Assembly: GCA_038217425.1 (NCBI GenBank)
Contig: JBBQPM010000026.1
Location: 1-52,055 of the forward strand
Length of the DNA: 52,055 nt
Direction: 5' to 3'
Source of the DNA: JAIEPT01 sp038217425
Lineage (GTDB): Bacteria; Planctomycetota; Planctomycetia; Gemmatales; Gemmataceae
Shown: positions 16,533 to 24,890 of the stretch, in pieces
Layout: each line of letters begins with the position of its first letter
How positions within the stretch are numbered: position 1 is the stretch's first letter
Program-made: the position numbers and the translations under genes
Notes under the pieces: generated by a model
Seen by the model: the letters and a program-made list of their open reading frames with translations, nothing else
Database searches by the model: none
Told to the model about the DNA's origin: nothing

Positions 16533-17515
16533 AGATTCGCAAGCTGGGACGGACGGGGCTGAAAGTATCCGAGATCTGCCTGGGAACGATGACGTTCGGG
16601 CATCAGTGCGACGAAAAGACGTCGTTCGCGATCATGGACAAAGCCGCGGCCGCGGGCGTCACGTTCATCGACACCGCCGACGTCTATCCCGTACCGCCGT
16701 CCGTCGAGACCGCGGGGCGCACCGAGGAATTCGTCGGCAACTGGCTGAAAGGCAAACGCGATCATTACGTGCTGGCGACCAAGTGTCGCATGAAGGTCGG
16801 CCCCGACGTCAACGACGAAGGCCTGTCGCGCCGCCATATTTTTCGCGCCGTCGAGGATAGCCTGCGCCGCCTCAAGACCGACTACATCGACCTGTACCAG
16901 CCGCACAGCCCCGACCCCGATACGCCGATCGAGGAGACGCTGCAGGCGCTCGATGACGTCGTACGCCAGGGAAAGGTTCGCTATATCGGCTGCTCGAACT
17001 TCCCCGCCTGGCAGGTGGCGCTGGCGATAGGCGTCAGTGCGAAGAACGGCTGGGCGCGTTTCGACAGCGTGCAGCCGAGATATAACTTGCTCTACCGCGA
17101 AATCGAGAGCGAGTTGCTGCCGCTGTGCCGCGATCAGGGCCTGGGCGTGATTTCGTACAACCCGCTCGCCGGAGGGTTTCTGTCGGGGCGGTATCAATCG
17201 CTCGAATCGCCGCCGCCCGCCGGGACGCGGTTCAGCATCGGGCTGACGGGCAAACTCTACCGCGATCGATATTGGCAGCAGGCATCGCTCGAAGCGGTGA
17301 CGGAATTGCAGCAATACTTCAAGGGGAAGCAAAAGTCGCTGGTGCAGGTCGCGGTGGCGTGGGTCTTGGCTCAACCGGGCATCACGTCGGCGATCGTCGG
17401 CGCCAGCAAGCCGGAACAGTTGGACGACAGTTTGCAAGCGGTCAACCTGACGCTGTCGGCGGAGGAGATCGAGAAGTGCAATACGGCGTGGTTCAGCTTG
17501 CCGCGCGGAAAGTGA
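16529..17515 (+). CDS. aldo/keto reductase
   Basis: A 328-residue NADPH-dependent oxidoreductase of the aldo-keto reductase fold. The catalytic tetrad is visible as Asp48 (FIDTADVYP), Tyr53, Lys85 (LATK) and His126 (LYQPHSPD). The NADP-binding end IVGASKPEQL is near the C terminus. The ATG overlaps the stop of the Wzc-like gene by 4 bases, so the two are translationally coupled; this start is therefore preferred over earlier in-frame codons inside the wzc gene. The substrate is unknown. Coupling to a polysaccharide gene could mean a sugar-modifying role, but that is inference. Confidence 0.92.
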   Translation: MKIRKLGRTGLKVSEICLGTMTFGHQCDEKTSFAIMDKAAAAGVTFIDTADVYPVPPSVETAGRTEEFVGNWLKGKRDHYVLATKCRMKVGPDVNDEGLSRRHIFRAVEDSLRRLKTDYIDLYQPHSPDPDTPIEETLQALDDVVRQGKVRYIGCSNFPAWQVALAIGVSAKNGWARFDSVQPRYNLLYREIESELLPLCRDQGLGVISYNPLAGGFLSGRYQSLESPPPAGTRFSIGLTGKLYRDRYWQQASLEAVTELQQYFKGKQKSLVQVAVAWVLAQPGITSAIVGASKPEQLDDSLQAVNLTLSAEEIEKCNTAWFSLPRGK

Positions 17516-17553
17516 AGTATTCTGACCGTAGCAAGCTTTGAGGGCGAAAAACT

Positions 17554-17675
17554 AACCACAGAGACACAGAAAGCACAGAGGAATACCAAGTGGAGATAGG
17601 GGAACGAGGAGGAATTTTGTACGGTTTCTTTTCCGTTCCCTTTCTCTCTTCGACTTCCTCTGTGACTCTGGGGTT
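17554..17675. repeat. CACAGAG-type dispersed repeat with inverted ends
   Basis: AACCACAGAGACACAGA at 17554-17570, extending to CACAGAGGAA, is mirrored by TTCCTCTGTGACTCTGGGG at 17655-17673. A related stretch (CTCGGTGCTCTCCGTGGTTAAG) occurs after rho at 20582-20603. No gene is present between 17516 and 17735. Confidence 0.6.
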
Positions 17676-17735
17676 CAAATCGGAGACAGGACTTATTTCT
17701 TACCAAACAGGGCTGCCGTCCCCGTTTCAACGCCT

Positions 17736-18055
17736 CTACAATACCTCAACCAAGTATGTCGTCATCCAAATGTCGAGTTGTTGGAAGCGGGCCATAAGTC
17801 GCTCCTTGGCCGTCACGAAGTACTGGCGGCTCTCGGAGGTGTCGGGCGCGTCCACAAACACCCGGATTAAGTCGTCGCGGTAGCTTTGCCCATCCGACCG
17901 CCAGCGACCGCGGATTGACTGCGTCTCGCAAGAACAGCCCCGAAGTGCCCCTCGAACTCGATCAAAGTGTCGGCAACCGCGGCGTCAGGAACTGGCGTGC
18001 CGTCGTTAAACCGGAGTGGGAGCAGCACTTCGAAACGCCGAACCGATTTGCTCAT
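17736..18055 (-). pseudogene. small conserved protein of unknown function, frameshifted
   Basis: The minus strand starts with ATG 18055 and reads MSKSVRRFEVLLPLRFNDG to about FGAV, then falls out of frame. Moving one base restores a continuous reading, SCETQSIRGRWRSDGQSY through FQQLDIWMTTYLVEVL, to a TAG at 17736. The repaired protein is about 106 residues and contains a well-formed alpha/beta sequence. The lesion fits loss of one base near 17941-17943 (GCTGT-TCTTGC). It forms a pair with the gene just upstream, whose end overlaps its start. Family membership is recognised only as a recurrent planctomycete small protein; its role is unknown. A sequencing error could equally explain the frameshift. 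Confidence 0.7.
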
Positions 18056-18227
18056 AGGTGGCCGGCCCCTCCACGATGAACGGGACGCCTTGTACGGCCA
18101 AGAATGCGAGCGCATCCTCGGGCACGAACATTTCGCCGCTCGCCCAACTCTTGAAATTGAAACGCCCAGCGAGTTGGGCCAACGCGGATCGCTTGGAATC
18201 GGTATTTGGGAAACGGATGAGGATCAT
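18006..18227 (-). CDS. small conserved protein, partner of the frameshifted gene
   Basis: A 73-residue protein, MILIRFPNTDSKRSALAQLA..., with no signal peptide or membrane segment. The phrase SGEMFVPEDALAFLAVQGVPF looks like a compact alpha/beta domain. Its end overlaps the start of the downstream gene by about 50 bp, so the two are likely co-translated. A good minus-strand promoter lies about 115 bp upstream. The pair could be a small regulatory or toxin-antitoxin-like module, but nothing in the sequence proves this. Confidence 0.6.
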   Translation of the reverse strand: MILIRFPNTDSKRSALAQLAGRFNFKSWASGEMFVPEDALAFLAVQGVPFIVEGPATYEQIGSAFRSAAPTPV

Positions 18228-18342
18228 AACTCAACTATACCCCGCGATCAAGAATCCACAAGACTGCAAACAGCGCAGCGCATTCGAAATAGGTTGCGGG
18301 AAGCTGTCTTCCGGCTGTGCGTCCGGCGCTCGCCGCCTACGG

Positions 18343-18371
18343 ATTTGAACCCGTCGAGCCCGAAGTGTCAA
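18343..18371 (-). promoter_or_regulatory. candidate promoter of the two-gene small-protein module
   Basis: On the minus strand TTGACA (18371-18366) and TCAAAT (18348-18343) are separated by 17 bp. The -35 is perfect and the -10 matches four of six. It points at the gene starting at 18227. Confidence 0.5.
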
Positions 18372-18941
18372 ATACTATTTTTTCAGGCCGCGCGCTTCGT
18401 CGACGCCCGCGGGCCATGACAGCGACGACAATCGTCTCGGCGCCCGCGGCTATCTTCGCCCCGACGGCTTCGCTGACGATGCTGTCGCTGGCGAAATGCG
18501 AAAAAAATCCTCACGTTTTTCCAGATCGGCCTTTTCAAATCCCGAAAATGTGGCATAATGGAAGCATGCACCTTGAGCGAAGCTCATCCGGTCAAGAATT
18601 TCTGCAACCCAACCAGCCCTGGCACTATCAGCCAACAAAGCTAACTACCCGGATTGCCATATTCTTGCCCGCACAGTCGTTTGAGGTTTCGGTCGCTTTG
18701 ATTCCTGTCGCAAACTAAGCCTGGGAATTGGCGAGGAGTTCATTCATTTCGGTTCCACCGCATGGAAAGGATTTCCTACGGAGCCGCCTGGTTTTGCCCT
18801 CAATCCGAATGAAATTTGCATGAGTTATCCCGGTCTCGCCGATGCGAGATCGTCTCGCCGCGACGTTTTCGCGGGCGAAATTTTTATTAGGCGGTTTCAC
18901 CGCCCCGGAGCGTTAGCATTTCTTTTTTTGGAGGAAACACC
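18372..18941. other. rho leader region, no recognised gene
   Basis: About 570 bp without a convincing coding gene. A possible promoter lies at 18532-18559. Just before rho there is a short hairpin GGCGG-TTTCA-CCGCC at 18891-18905, a T-rich stretch and the ribosome site GGAGGAA. The long leader could allow Rho autoregulation, as known in other bacteria. Confidence 0.4.
18532..18559 (+). promoter_or_regulatory. possible rho promoter
   Basis: TTTTCA at 18532-18537 and CATAAT at 18554-18559 with a 16-bp spacer in an AT-rich stretch. This is a weak match chosen because it is the best in the 570-bp leader of rho. Confidence 0.3.
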
Positions 18942-20420
18942 ATGGCCGTCGCACGCAGCGACGAAGGGCCCGCCCATTTCAGCGGTACCGGCATTTCGAC
19001 GACGAACAATCCGACCCCCCGGCGCCGGCTCGTCCGACGCCCGGCGCCCGGGTCGGAAGGGCCCCCGGCAGTCGCCTCGGCGCCCGTCGCTCCGCCCCCC
19101 GCCGCTCCCATCCCGCAGGCCCCTCTCATTGTTCAAGGCACTCCCAGCTCCGCCACCGTGACCCGGTTGGACGATCTGTATCGCCTTCCTATGCCCAAGC
19201 TCTTTGCCTACGCCGAACGCGAAGGCATTCACGAGCACACCGGCATGAATCGCAGCCAGCTCATCATTGCCATCGTTCGCCGGCAGATCGAGCGGGGCCT
19301 CACCGTCAAGGGGTCCGGCACCCTCGAAGTCTTGCCCGACGGCTACGGCTTCCTGCGCTCGTCCGCCCATAACTACCTGGCGTCGCCGGAAGATATTTAC
19401 ATCTCTCCCAGCCAAATTCGCCGACTCGGCCTGCGCACCGGGCTCATCGTCGAAGGCCCCATCCGTTTGCCGGTCGAAGGTCAGGACAACTTCGCCCTGA
19501 TGCAGGTCGACCTGATTAACGGCGTCGGCCCCGAAGAGCGGATTTCGCCGACCAACTTCGAAGACCTGACGCCGCTGCATCCGAATCGTCGGCTCATGCT
19601 GGAGACGTCGGCCGACGAGATCAACATGCGCGTCATCGATCTGGTGACGCCGATCGGCAAAGGCCAACGCGGCCTGATCGTGTCGCCGCCCCGGGCGGGC
19701 AAGACGATCCTCCTGCAGAAGATCGCGCTCAGCTTGCTCAGAAACCATCCGGAATGCTACCTGATCGTGCTGCTCGTCGACGAACGGCCCGAAGAAGTGA
19801 CCGACATGGCGCGAAACGTGTCCGGTACAAACTGCGAAGTCGTGGCCAGCACCTTCGACGAACAGCCCCAGGAGCACATTCACGTCAGCGAAATCGTGCT
19901 CGAAAAAGCCAAACGGCTCGTCGAGCACGGCAAGGACGTCATCATCCTGCTCGATTCGATCACACGTCTGGCGCGGGCCCACAATACCGAAGCCCCGTCG
20001 GGCGGCAAGCTCCTCTCCGGCGGTCTCGACACCAACGCCATGCAGAAGCCCAAGCGATTCTTCGGTGCCGCCCGTCAGACCGAGGAAGGCGGGAGCCTCA
20101 CCGTGCTCGCCACCGCCCTCATCGACACCGGCAGCCGTATGGACGAAGTGATTTTCGAGGAGTTCAAGGGTACCGGCAACATGGAACTCCATCTCGATCG
20201 TCGGCTCGTCGACAAACGCGTTTGGCCCGCGATCGACATCAACCGTTCCGGCACCCGCAAGGAAGAGCTGCTCTTCCATCCCGCGGAGATGGACAAGATC
20301 CGCTTGCTTCGCCGGGTACTCAGCGACATGCATCCGGTCGAAGCGATGGAAATGCTGACCTCGCGCGCTCGCAAGACGAAAACGAACGTCGAGTTCCTCA
20401 TGAGCATGAATATCTCTTAA
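18942..20420 (+). CDS. rho: transcription termination factor Rho
   Basis: A 492-residue hexameric RNA helicase that ends transcription. After a Pro/Ala-rich N-terminal extension of about 70 residues, the Rho N-terminal helical domain (LDDLYRLPMPKLFAYAE) and the cold-shock-like RNA-binding domain (GTLEVLPDGYGFLRS) are seen. The ATPase has Walker A SPPRAGKT at 248-255, Walker B VIILLDSITRLARA and the Q/R-loop segment FGAARQTEEGGSL. GGAGGAA precedes the ATG. The N-terminal extension with PPPAAP repeats is longer than in E. coli (419 residues) and is likely disordered. Confidence 0.97.
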   Translation: MAVARSDEGPAHFSGTGISTTNNPTPRRRLVRRPAPGSEGPPAVASAPVAPPPAAPIPQAPLIVQGTPSSATVTRLDDLYRLPMPKLFAYAEREGIHEHTGMNRSQLIIAIVRRQIERGLTVKGSGTLEVLPDGYGFLRSSAHNYLASPEDIYISPSQIRRLGLRTGLIVEGPIRLPVEGQDNFALMQVDLINGVGPEERISPTNFEDLTPLHPNRRLMLETSADEINMRVIDLVTPIGKGQRGLIVSPPRAGKTILLQKIALSLLRNHPECYLIVLLVDERPEEVTDMARNVSGTNCEVVASTFDEQPQEHIHVSEIVLEKAKRLVEHGKDVIILLDSITRLARAHNTEAPSGGKLLSGGLDTNAMQKPKRFFGAARQTEEGGSLTVLATALIDTGSRMDEVIFEEFKGTGNMELHLDRRLVDKRVWPAIDINRSGTRKEELLFHPAEMDKIRLLRRVLSDMHPVEAMEMLTSRARKTKTNVEFLMSMNIS

Positions 20421-20448
20421 GGGTCTGTCGAAAGAAATACTACACGCA

Positions 20449-20505
20449 TAGGGCAAGCGGCCTCGCTTGCTCCGTCCGCAAAGGCAAGCGAGGCCGCTTG
20501 CCCTA
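20449..20505. repeat. 20-bp perfect palindrome after rho
   Basis: GGGCAAGCGGCCTCGCTTGC at 20451-20470 and its exact complement at 20484-20503 flank a 13-bp loop. It lies 30 bp after the rho stop. It may protect the mRNA end or be a mobile palindrome. Confidence 0.85.
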
Positions 20506-20515
20506 CGAAATCTGC

Positions 20516-20554
20516 GGCAATAACTTCTCCGCATCGTGCGGAGAAGTTATTGCC
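20516..20554 (+). terminator. second hairpin after rho
   Basis: GGCAATAACTTCTCCGCA (20516-20533) pairs perfectly over 18 bp with 20537-20554 around a 3-base loop, and CGTTCCTTTTTACTC follows. It could end rho transcription or be a repeat. Confidence 0.55.
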
Positions 20555-20711
20555 GTTCCTTTTTACTCTCTCCTTGTCTTCCTCGGTGCTCTCCGTGGTT
20601 AAGTCTTTCAACAGGCGTATCCCGGAAAACCATTGCAATGGCCTCCGCGTTGTCTTAGGATTCATTTCACGAGAGACTTCTTCGGACTTTTACCGCGAAA
20701 GTAATCCTTGC
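20555..20711. repeat. CACAGAG-type repeat remnant before the DUF1549 gene
   Basis: CTTCCTCGGTGCTCTCCGTG at 20578-20597, continuing into GTTAAG, resembles the reverse of the repeat at 17554. No gene is seen in this gap. Confidence 0.4.
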
Positions 20712-22343
20712 ATGGGCCCTACTTGTTGCCGTTTCATGCCGTTCGCTCTGTTGGCACTGCTGAGCGCGGGTTCGCCGGCGCGAGGGGACGAACCCCTTCC
20801 TCGGCGGATTGACGCGCTGGTACAGAACGGACTCAAGGCCGCGAAGATTTCCGCCTCCCCGCGCAGCGACGACGCCGACTTTCTGCGCCGCGTCTACCTC
20901 GATCTCATCGGCCGAATCCCTACCAAGGCCCAGGCGCTGACATTCCTCGATAGTACGGACGCCGACAAACGCACGAAGCTCATCGACGAGTTGCTGGCGC
21001 GGCCGGAATATGGCACGTCGCTTGCCGCGCGCTGGGGCGAATTGATCGTGGACCGCAGCGACGACAAGCACAACCTGAGGGCGTTCAAACTGCCAGCCTT
21101 CGAGACGTGGTTGGCGGCGGAGTTCAACAAGGGAGCGGGGTGGGACGCGATCGTCTCCGCCATGCTGACGGCCGAGGGGGAGATCAAGAACAATCCCGCC
21201 GGCGTGCTGATCATGTCGAACCGCGTCAATGGGTTTCCCCGGCCCGAGGACGTCGCGTCCATGGCGAGCCGACTTTTCATGGGCCTGCCGCTTCGCTGCG
21301 CCCAGTGCCACGATCATCCCTACGTGGACGAATGGAAGCAAAAGGACTTCTGGGGCGTGGCCGCGTTTTTCGGACAAGTACGCGATCACAAGATTGTCCT
21401 CTCCAACGGCAATGAAAACCTCAACCCGTCCTGGTCCGAGCTGCCCAATCCCAATGCCGTGAGCGAAAAAGCGTACGCACAACGGTTGCGTGCGGTCGGC
21501 CAAATCCCGCCCGCGCCCGGGCCGAAGATCGCGATCCCGCGCGGCAGCGACCCCGACGACGTCAAAGCCGTCATGCCCGCGAAGTTCTTCCTGGCCGAGG
21601 CGCCCACGCTCCCCGAAACGGGGCCCTACCGGCCGACCTTCGCCGCCTGGCTTACCGCCAAAGACAATCCCTATTTCGCCCGCGCCGCCGTCAATCGGCT
21701 CTGGGCCCATTTCTTCGCCCGAGGCCTCGTCAATCCCATCGACGACATGGGGCCGAACAATCCTGCATCGCATCCCGAGCTGCTGCAATTGCTCGAACGC
21801 GAATTCAAGGAGGCGAACTTCGATTTCAAAGTCCTCATGCGGTCGATCTGCCTTTCCGAGACCTATCAACGTTCGAGTCGGCCGACGAAGGACAACGCGG
21901 ACGATCAGGAATGGTTCAGCCACATGCCGATTCGCACGCTGAATCCGCATCAATTGCTCGAATCGTACTCGTTGGCCCTCGGTCGAACAGTTCCGATCAA
22001 CTTCGGCAACCGCGACATCTGGACCGCGCAATTCATGACGCAGGATCCCGATGAACCGGCGACGAAATTTAGCCACGGCATCCCGCAGTTTCTGCAGATG
22101 ATGAACGGCAGCCTGGGCACAAATTTCGTGCTCCCCGTTCCGGTACGCGGCAAAAGCAAAGCGGACATCGTTACCGACCTTTATCTCTGCGCGCTGTCCC
22201 GCCGGCCTCGTCCCGAAGAGTTGGAGCGGATGCTCGCCCACATTGATCGTCGGCTGAGCGCCAAGGCGGCGGTTTATGATCGGGCGTTTCTGGAAGTCTA
22301 CTGGGTGCTGCTGAACAGTGCGGAGTTCGTTTTCAACCGCTAA
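20712..22343 (+). CDS. secreted DUF1549/DUF1553 protein
   Basis: A 543-residue exported protein of the family that is greatly expanded in planctomycetes. A signal peptide ends near SPARGDE. The DUF1549 half begins with DADFLRRVYLDLIGRIP and includes LIDELLARPEYG. The CAQCHDHPY motif is of the CXXCH cytochrome type, and the DUF1553 half contains ARAAVNRLWAHFFARGLV and SETYQRSS. The role is not established; a link to polysaccharide degradation in the periplasm is often suggested from gene context. ATG 20712 is used; ATG 20736 would give a shorter signal peptide. It is followed 37 bp later by a DUF1501 gene, the usual partner. Confidence 0.9.
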   Translation: MGPTCCRFMPFALLALLSAGSPARGDEPLPRRIDALVQNGLKAAKISASPRSDDADFLRRVYLDLIGRIPTKAQALTFLDSTDADKRTKLIDELLARPEYGTSLAARWGELIVDRSDDKHNLRAFKLPAFETWLAAEFNKGAGWDAIVSAMLTAEGEIKNNPAGVLIMSNRVNGFPRPEDVASMASRLFMGLPLRCAQCHDHPYVDEWKQKDFWGVAAFFGQVRDHKIVLSNGNENLNPSWSELPNPNAVSEKAYAQRLRAVGQIPPAPGPKIAIPRGSDPDDVKAVMPAKFFLAEAPTLPETGPYRPTFAAWLTAKDNPYFARAAVNRLWAHFFARGLVNPIDDMGPNNPASHPELLQLLEREFKEANFDFKVLMRSICLSETYQRSSRPTKDNADDQEWFSHMPIRTLNPHQLLESYSLALGRTVPINFGNRDIWTAQFMTQDPDEPATKFSHGIPQFLQMMNGSLGTNFVLPVPVRGKSKADIVTDLYLCALSRRPRPEELERMLAHIDRRLSAKAAVYDRAFLEVYWVLLNSAEFVFNR

Positions 22344-22380
22344 CGCTTCCGGCTCGGATACACACAGAGAGGTCGTTCAC

Positions 22381-23682
22381 ATGAAGTCGAGCAATCGGTT
22401 CCTGGGTTCCGCCACGCGGCGCGACATGCTCAAGCTGGCGTCGGTCGGCCTGCTCGGGGGGAGCGTCAGCGGCTGGCTCGACATCGTCGCCGGCCGGGCG
22501 TTGGCGGCGGAACAGGCGCGGGCGGCACGCGCCAAGGCGTGTATCGTGCTCTTCATGAACGGCGGCCCGGCGCAGACATTCACGTTCGACATGAAGCCCC
22601 AGGTCGGCGCCAACTACTGTCCTTTCAGGCCGATCGCCACCCGCGCGCCCGGCATTCAGGTCTGCGAGTATCTGCCGCGCCTGTCTCGCCAAATGCATCA
22701 CTTCGGACAAATCCGCAGCATGTCGACCGCGATCGCCGACCACGCCCCTGCCCGCTACATGATGCGCACCGGATTCCGCCCGGCCTCGGGGTTGACGCAT
22801 CCGAGCTTCGGTGCGCGCGTCGCCCAGGAGCTGGTGTGCGAAGATACCGGCATGCCCAACTACGTGACGCTGTACTCGCCCGGCGCCGGTCTGGAGGGAG
22901 TGGGCGCGGGCTTTTTGCCTGCTGGCGCTCGTCCCTTGATCCTGCGCGACGTGGCCGCGGGGATCGCCAACATGAATCCCGCTCCCTGGATGACCGGCGG
23001 CATGACCGGCCTGCGCGAATGCAATGAATTGCTCGAGCAGGTCGATCAGGCGTTCGCTGACGAGTATCATGCCGAGGTCGCGCGCACCCGCCGCGTCGGC
23101 TATCGCCGGGCCGTCGAACTCATGGATCTCGACCTCGCCCGTACGGTGTTTCAGATCGACCGCGAGCCGGCTCGCGTTCAGGACGCGTATGGACGAACCC
23201 CGTTCGGCCGGCAATGTCTCGGCGCCCGCCGACTGCTGGAGAACGGCGTCAAATACATCGAAATCCAGCATCCCATGAACTGGGACACCCACTCCGATAC
23301 CGTGGCGGGCATCACGCGCAACTGCCAGTCGCTTGACGGTCCGATGGCGTTCCTGATGGAAGATCTGCACGAGCGCGGCCTGCTGGAAGAGACGCTCGTC
23401 GTCTGGATGGGCGATTTCGGCCGCGATTACACGGGGAGCCATCACCACCCCCGCGCCTGGACGACGATGCTCGCCGGGGCGGGCGTTCGCGGCGGGCAGG
23501 TCGTGGGCCGAACCGACGCGCGCGGCATGACGGTCGAGGATCGCCCGGTCTCGGCACGCGACTTCGCCGCCACCATTTACTCCGCGCTCGGCATCGACCC
23601 GAATCGGGAGACGATGGTCCGCAATCGCCCCATCCGCACCGTCGACGGCGTCAGCAACCCGGTACTCGAGCTGTTTTCGTAA
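22381..23682 (+). CDS. Tat-exported DUF1501 protein
   Basis: A 433-residue protein with a twin-arginine signal (ATRRDMLKLASVGLLGG, Arg13-Arg14). The body resembles the sulfatase/alkaline phosphatase-fold DUF1501 family: FMNGGPAQTFTFDMKP at the start, a central HAPARYMMRTG, and VVWMGDFGR and GSHHHPRAWTTML near the end with likely metal-binding His residues. GAGAGG lies about eight bases before the ATG. Pairing with a DUF1549/DUF1553 gene is the standard arrangement in planctomycetes. The reaction is unknown. Confidence 0.9.
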   Translation: MKSSNRFLGSATRRDMLKLASVGLLGGSVSGWLDIVAGRALAAEQARAARAKACIVLFMNGGPAQTFTFDMKPQVGANYCPFRPIATRAPGIQVCEYLPRLSRQMHHFGQIRSMSTAIADHAPARYMMRTGFRPASGLTHPSFGARVAQELVCEDTGMPNYVTLYSPGAGLEGVGAGFLPAGARPLILRDVAAGIANMNPAPWMTGGMTGLRECNELLEQVDQAFADEYHAEVARTRRVGYRRAVELMDLDLARTVFQIDREPARVQDAYGRTPFGRQCLGARRLLENGVKYIEIQHPMNWDTHSDTVAGITRNCQSLDGPMAFLMEDLHERGLLEETLVVWMGDFGRDYTGSHHHPRAWTTMLAGAGVRGGQVVGRTDARGMTVEDRPVSARDFAATIYSALGIDPNRETMVRNRPIRTVDGVSNPVLELFS

Positions 23683-23837
23683 CTACCGTTTGGTTTCCCG
23701 CCGTGAAAGTTTGCATCAAGGCGAGCGGCGCGGCGCAAGTTTTCATCTCGCCCGCCATCCTTCGATCGACTCGCTGTTCACGCCGGAAAGGCTCGGCGTG
23801 ATGATGTTCTGCACCGCAGAACTTCTGGAGCCTTCTC

Positions 23838-24755
23838 ATGCAACTGTCGCTCTTCTCGATCAGCTACGCGGGCCTGTGGGGCCAAGCGACCCTCGACCTG
23901 CGAGCATTCATTCGCCACGCAGCGGCTCTTGGCTATGGCGCGGTCATGATCGCGGGCAAAAGGCCTCACTTGTCGCCGCTCGATGCCGATATCGAAACGG
24001 TTGCGGCACTTCGCCAGGAACTCCAAACGGCACACGTCGCGTGCCCGGTGATCGGGGCGTACGTCGATCTCGGCGCGGTCGTCGCAGGCGAGGTGCCGAT
24101 CCTGGAAATGCAAATCGCCTACGTCGAATCGCTGTGCCGGATCGGATCGCAACTGGGGGCGACCATCGTCCGCGTCTTCACTTCGTACGAAACGCCCGCG
24201 CTATCGCCGCACGCCAACTGGCAACGAACGGCCACGGCGCTGCGCGAGATGTGCGACCGCGCGGCCGGGCATGGCATGACGCTCGCCGTGCAAAACCATC
24301 ACGACCTTGCGGTTCACACCTCGGCTCTACTGGAGTTCCTCGCCGACGTCGATCGAGCGAACTGCAAGCTCGGGTTCGACGCCTGGTCGCCGGCGCTTCG
24401 CGGCGAGGACGTTTACGAAGCCGCGAAGCAGGCCGCCCCCCACACGGCGATCACGACCAACGCCGATTACGTCCGTCTGCCGCGTTTCCGCTACAAACCG
24501 GATCTGGTGAACTACGAATCCGCCGGTGCGGACCTGGTCCGGGCGGTACCGTTCGGCACGGGCTTCATCAACTACGCGGCATTTTTCCAAGGCCTCCTGG
24601 CAGGCGGCTTCGACGGCATCGCAACGTACGAAATGTGTTCCCCCATTCGCGGCGGCGGTTCGCGCGAGAATCTCGACCGCTATGCAACCGCGTATCGGAG
24701 CTGGATGCGCGCGCAGGGAGGTGTCGGCGAAGATGCAGTCAGGCCCCTCCCCTGA
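23838..24755 (+). CDS. sugar phosphate isomerase/epimerase-like TIM barrel protein
   Basis: A 305-residue protein of the xylose isomerase-like TIM barrel family. It has no export signal. The metal-site region VQNHHDLAVHT puts Gln152 where many members have Glu, followed by Asn153-His154-His155; LGFDAWSP and ATYEMCSP supply further candidate ligands. GGAG lies six bases before the ATG. It follows the DUF1549/DUF1501 pair on the same strand after 155 bp, suggesting a role in uptake or metabolism of a sugar derivative. The Gln in place of Glu makes the metal chemistry uncertain. Confidence 0.8.
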   Translation: MQLSLFSISYAGLWGQATLDLRAFIRHAAALGYGAVMIAGKRPHLSPLDADIETVAALRQELQTAHVACPVIGAYVDLGAVVAGEVPILEMQIAYVESLCRIGSQLGATIVRVFTSYETPALSPHANWQRTATALREMCDRAAGHGMTLAVQNHHDLAVHTSALLEFLADVDRANCKLGFDAWSPALRGEDVYEAAKQAAPHTAITTNADYVRLPRFRYKPDLVNYESAGADLVRAVPFGTGFINYAAFFQGLLAGGFDGIATYEMCSPIRGGGSRENLDRYATAYRSWMRAQGGVGEDAVRPLP

Positions 24756-24850
24756 TGGGGGCGAATTTCTGAAAATTCTGGAGACACGTTCCAAAATCGG
24801 CCCGCACCAGGCTAGATATGTATACCTACAAACGGCGCGTTTTGTGGGAC

Positions 24851-24872
24851 GACTCCCGCGCCGGCGGGAGTC
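24851..24872. terminator. hairpin between convergent genes
   Basis: GACTCCCGC and GCGGGAGTC form a 9-bp perfect stem around GCCG, between the isomerase-like and aminotransferase gene ends. No T-tract follows, so termination is uncertain. Confidence 0.4.
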
Positions 24873-24890
24873 CGCGTCCAAGCAAATACC

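Noticed and set aside
18330..18371. Sequence resembling the T-arm of a tRNA on the minus strand (GGGTTCAAATCC)
   Set aside because: The T-stem does not pair correctly at the third position, and no acceptor stem, anticodon arm or CCA end could be drawn. The same bases fit a -35/-10 promoter for the small-protein module better.
18567..18718. Short plus-strand frame beginning MHLERSSSGQEF in the rho leader
   Set aside because: It has no ribosome site, no recognisable pattern and lies in a leader with a possible promoter just upstream. I cannot support it as a gene.
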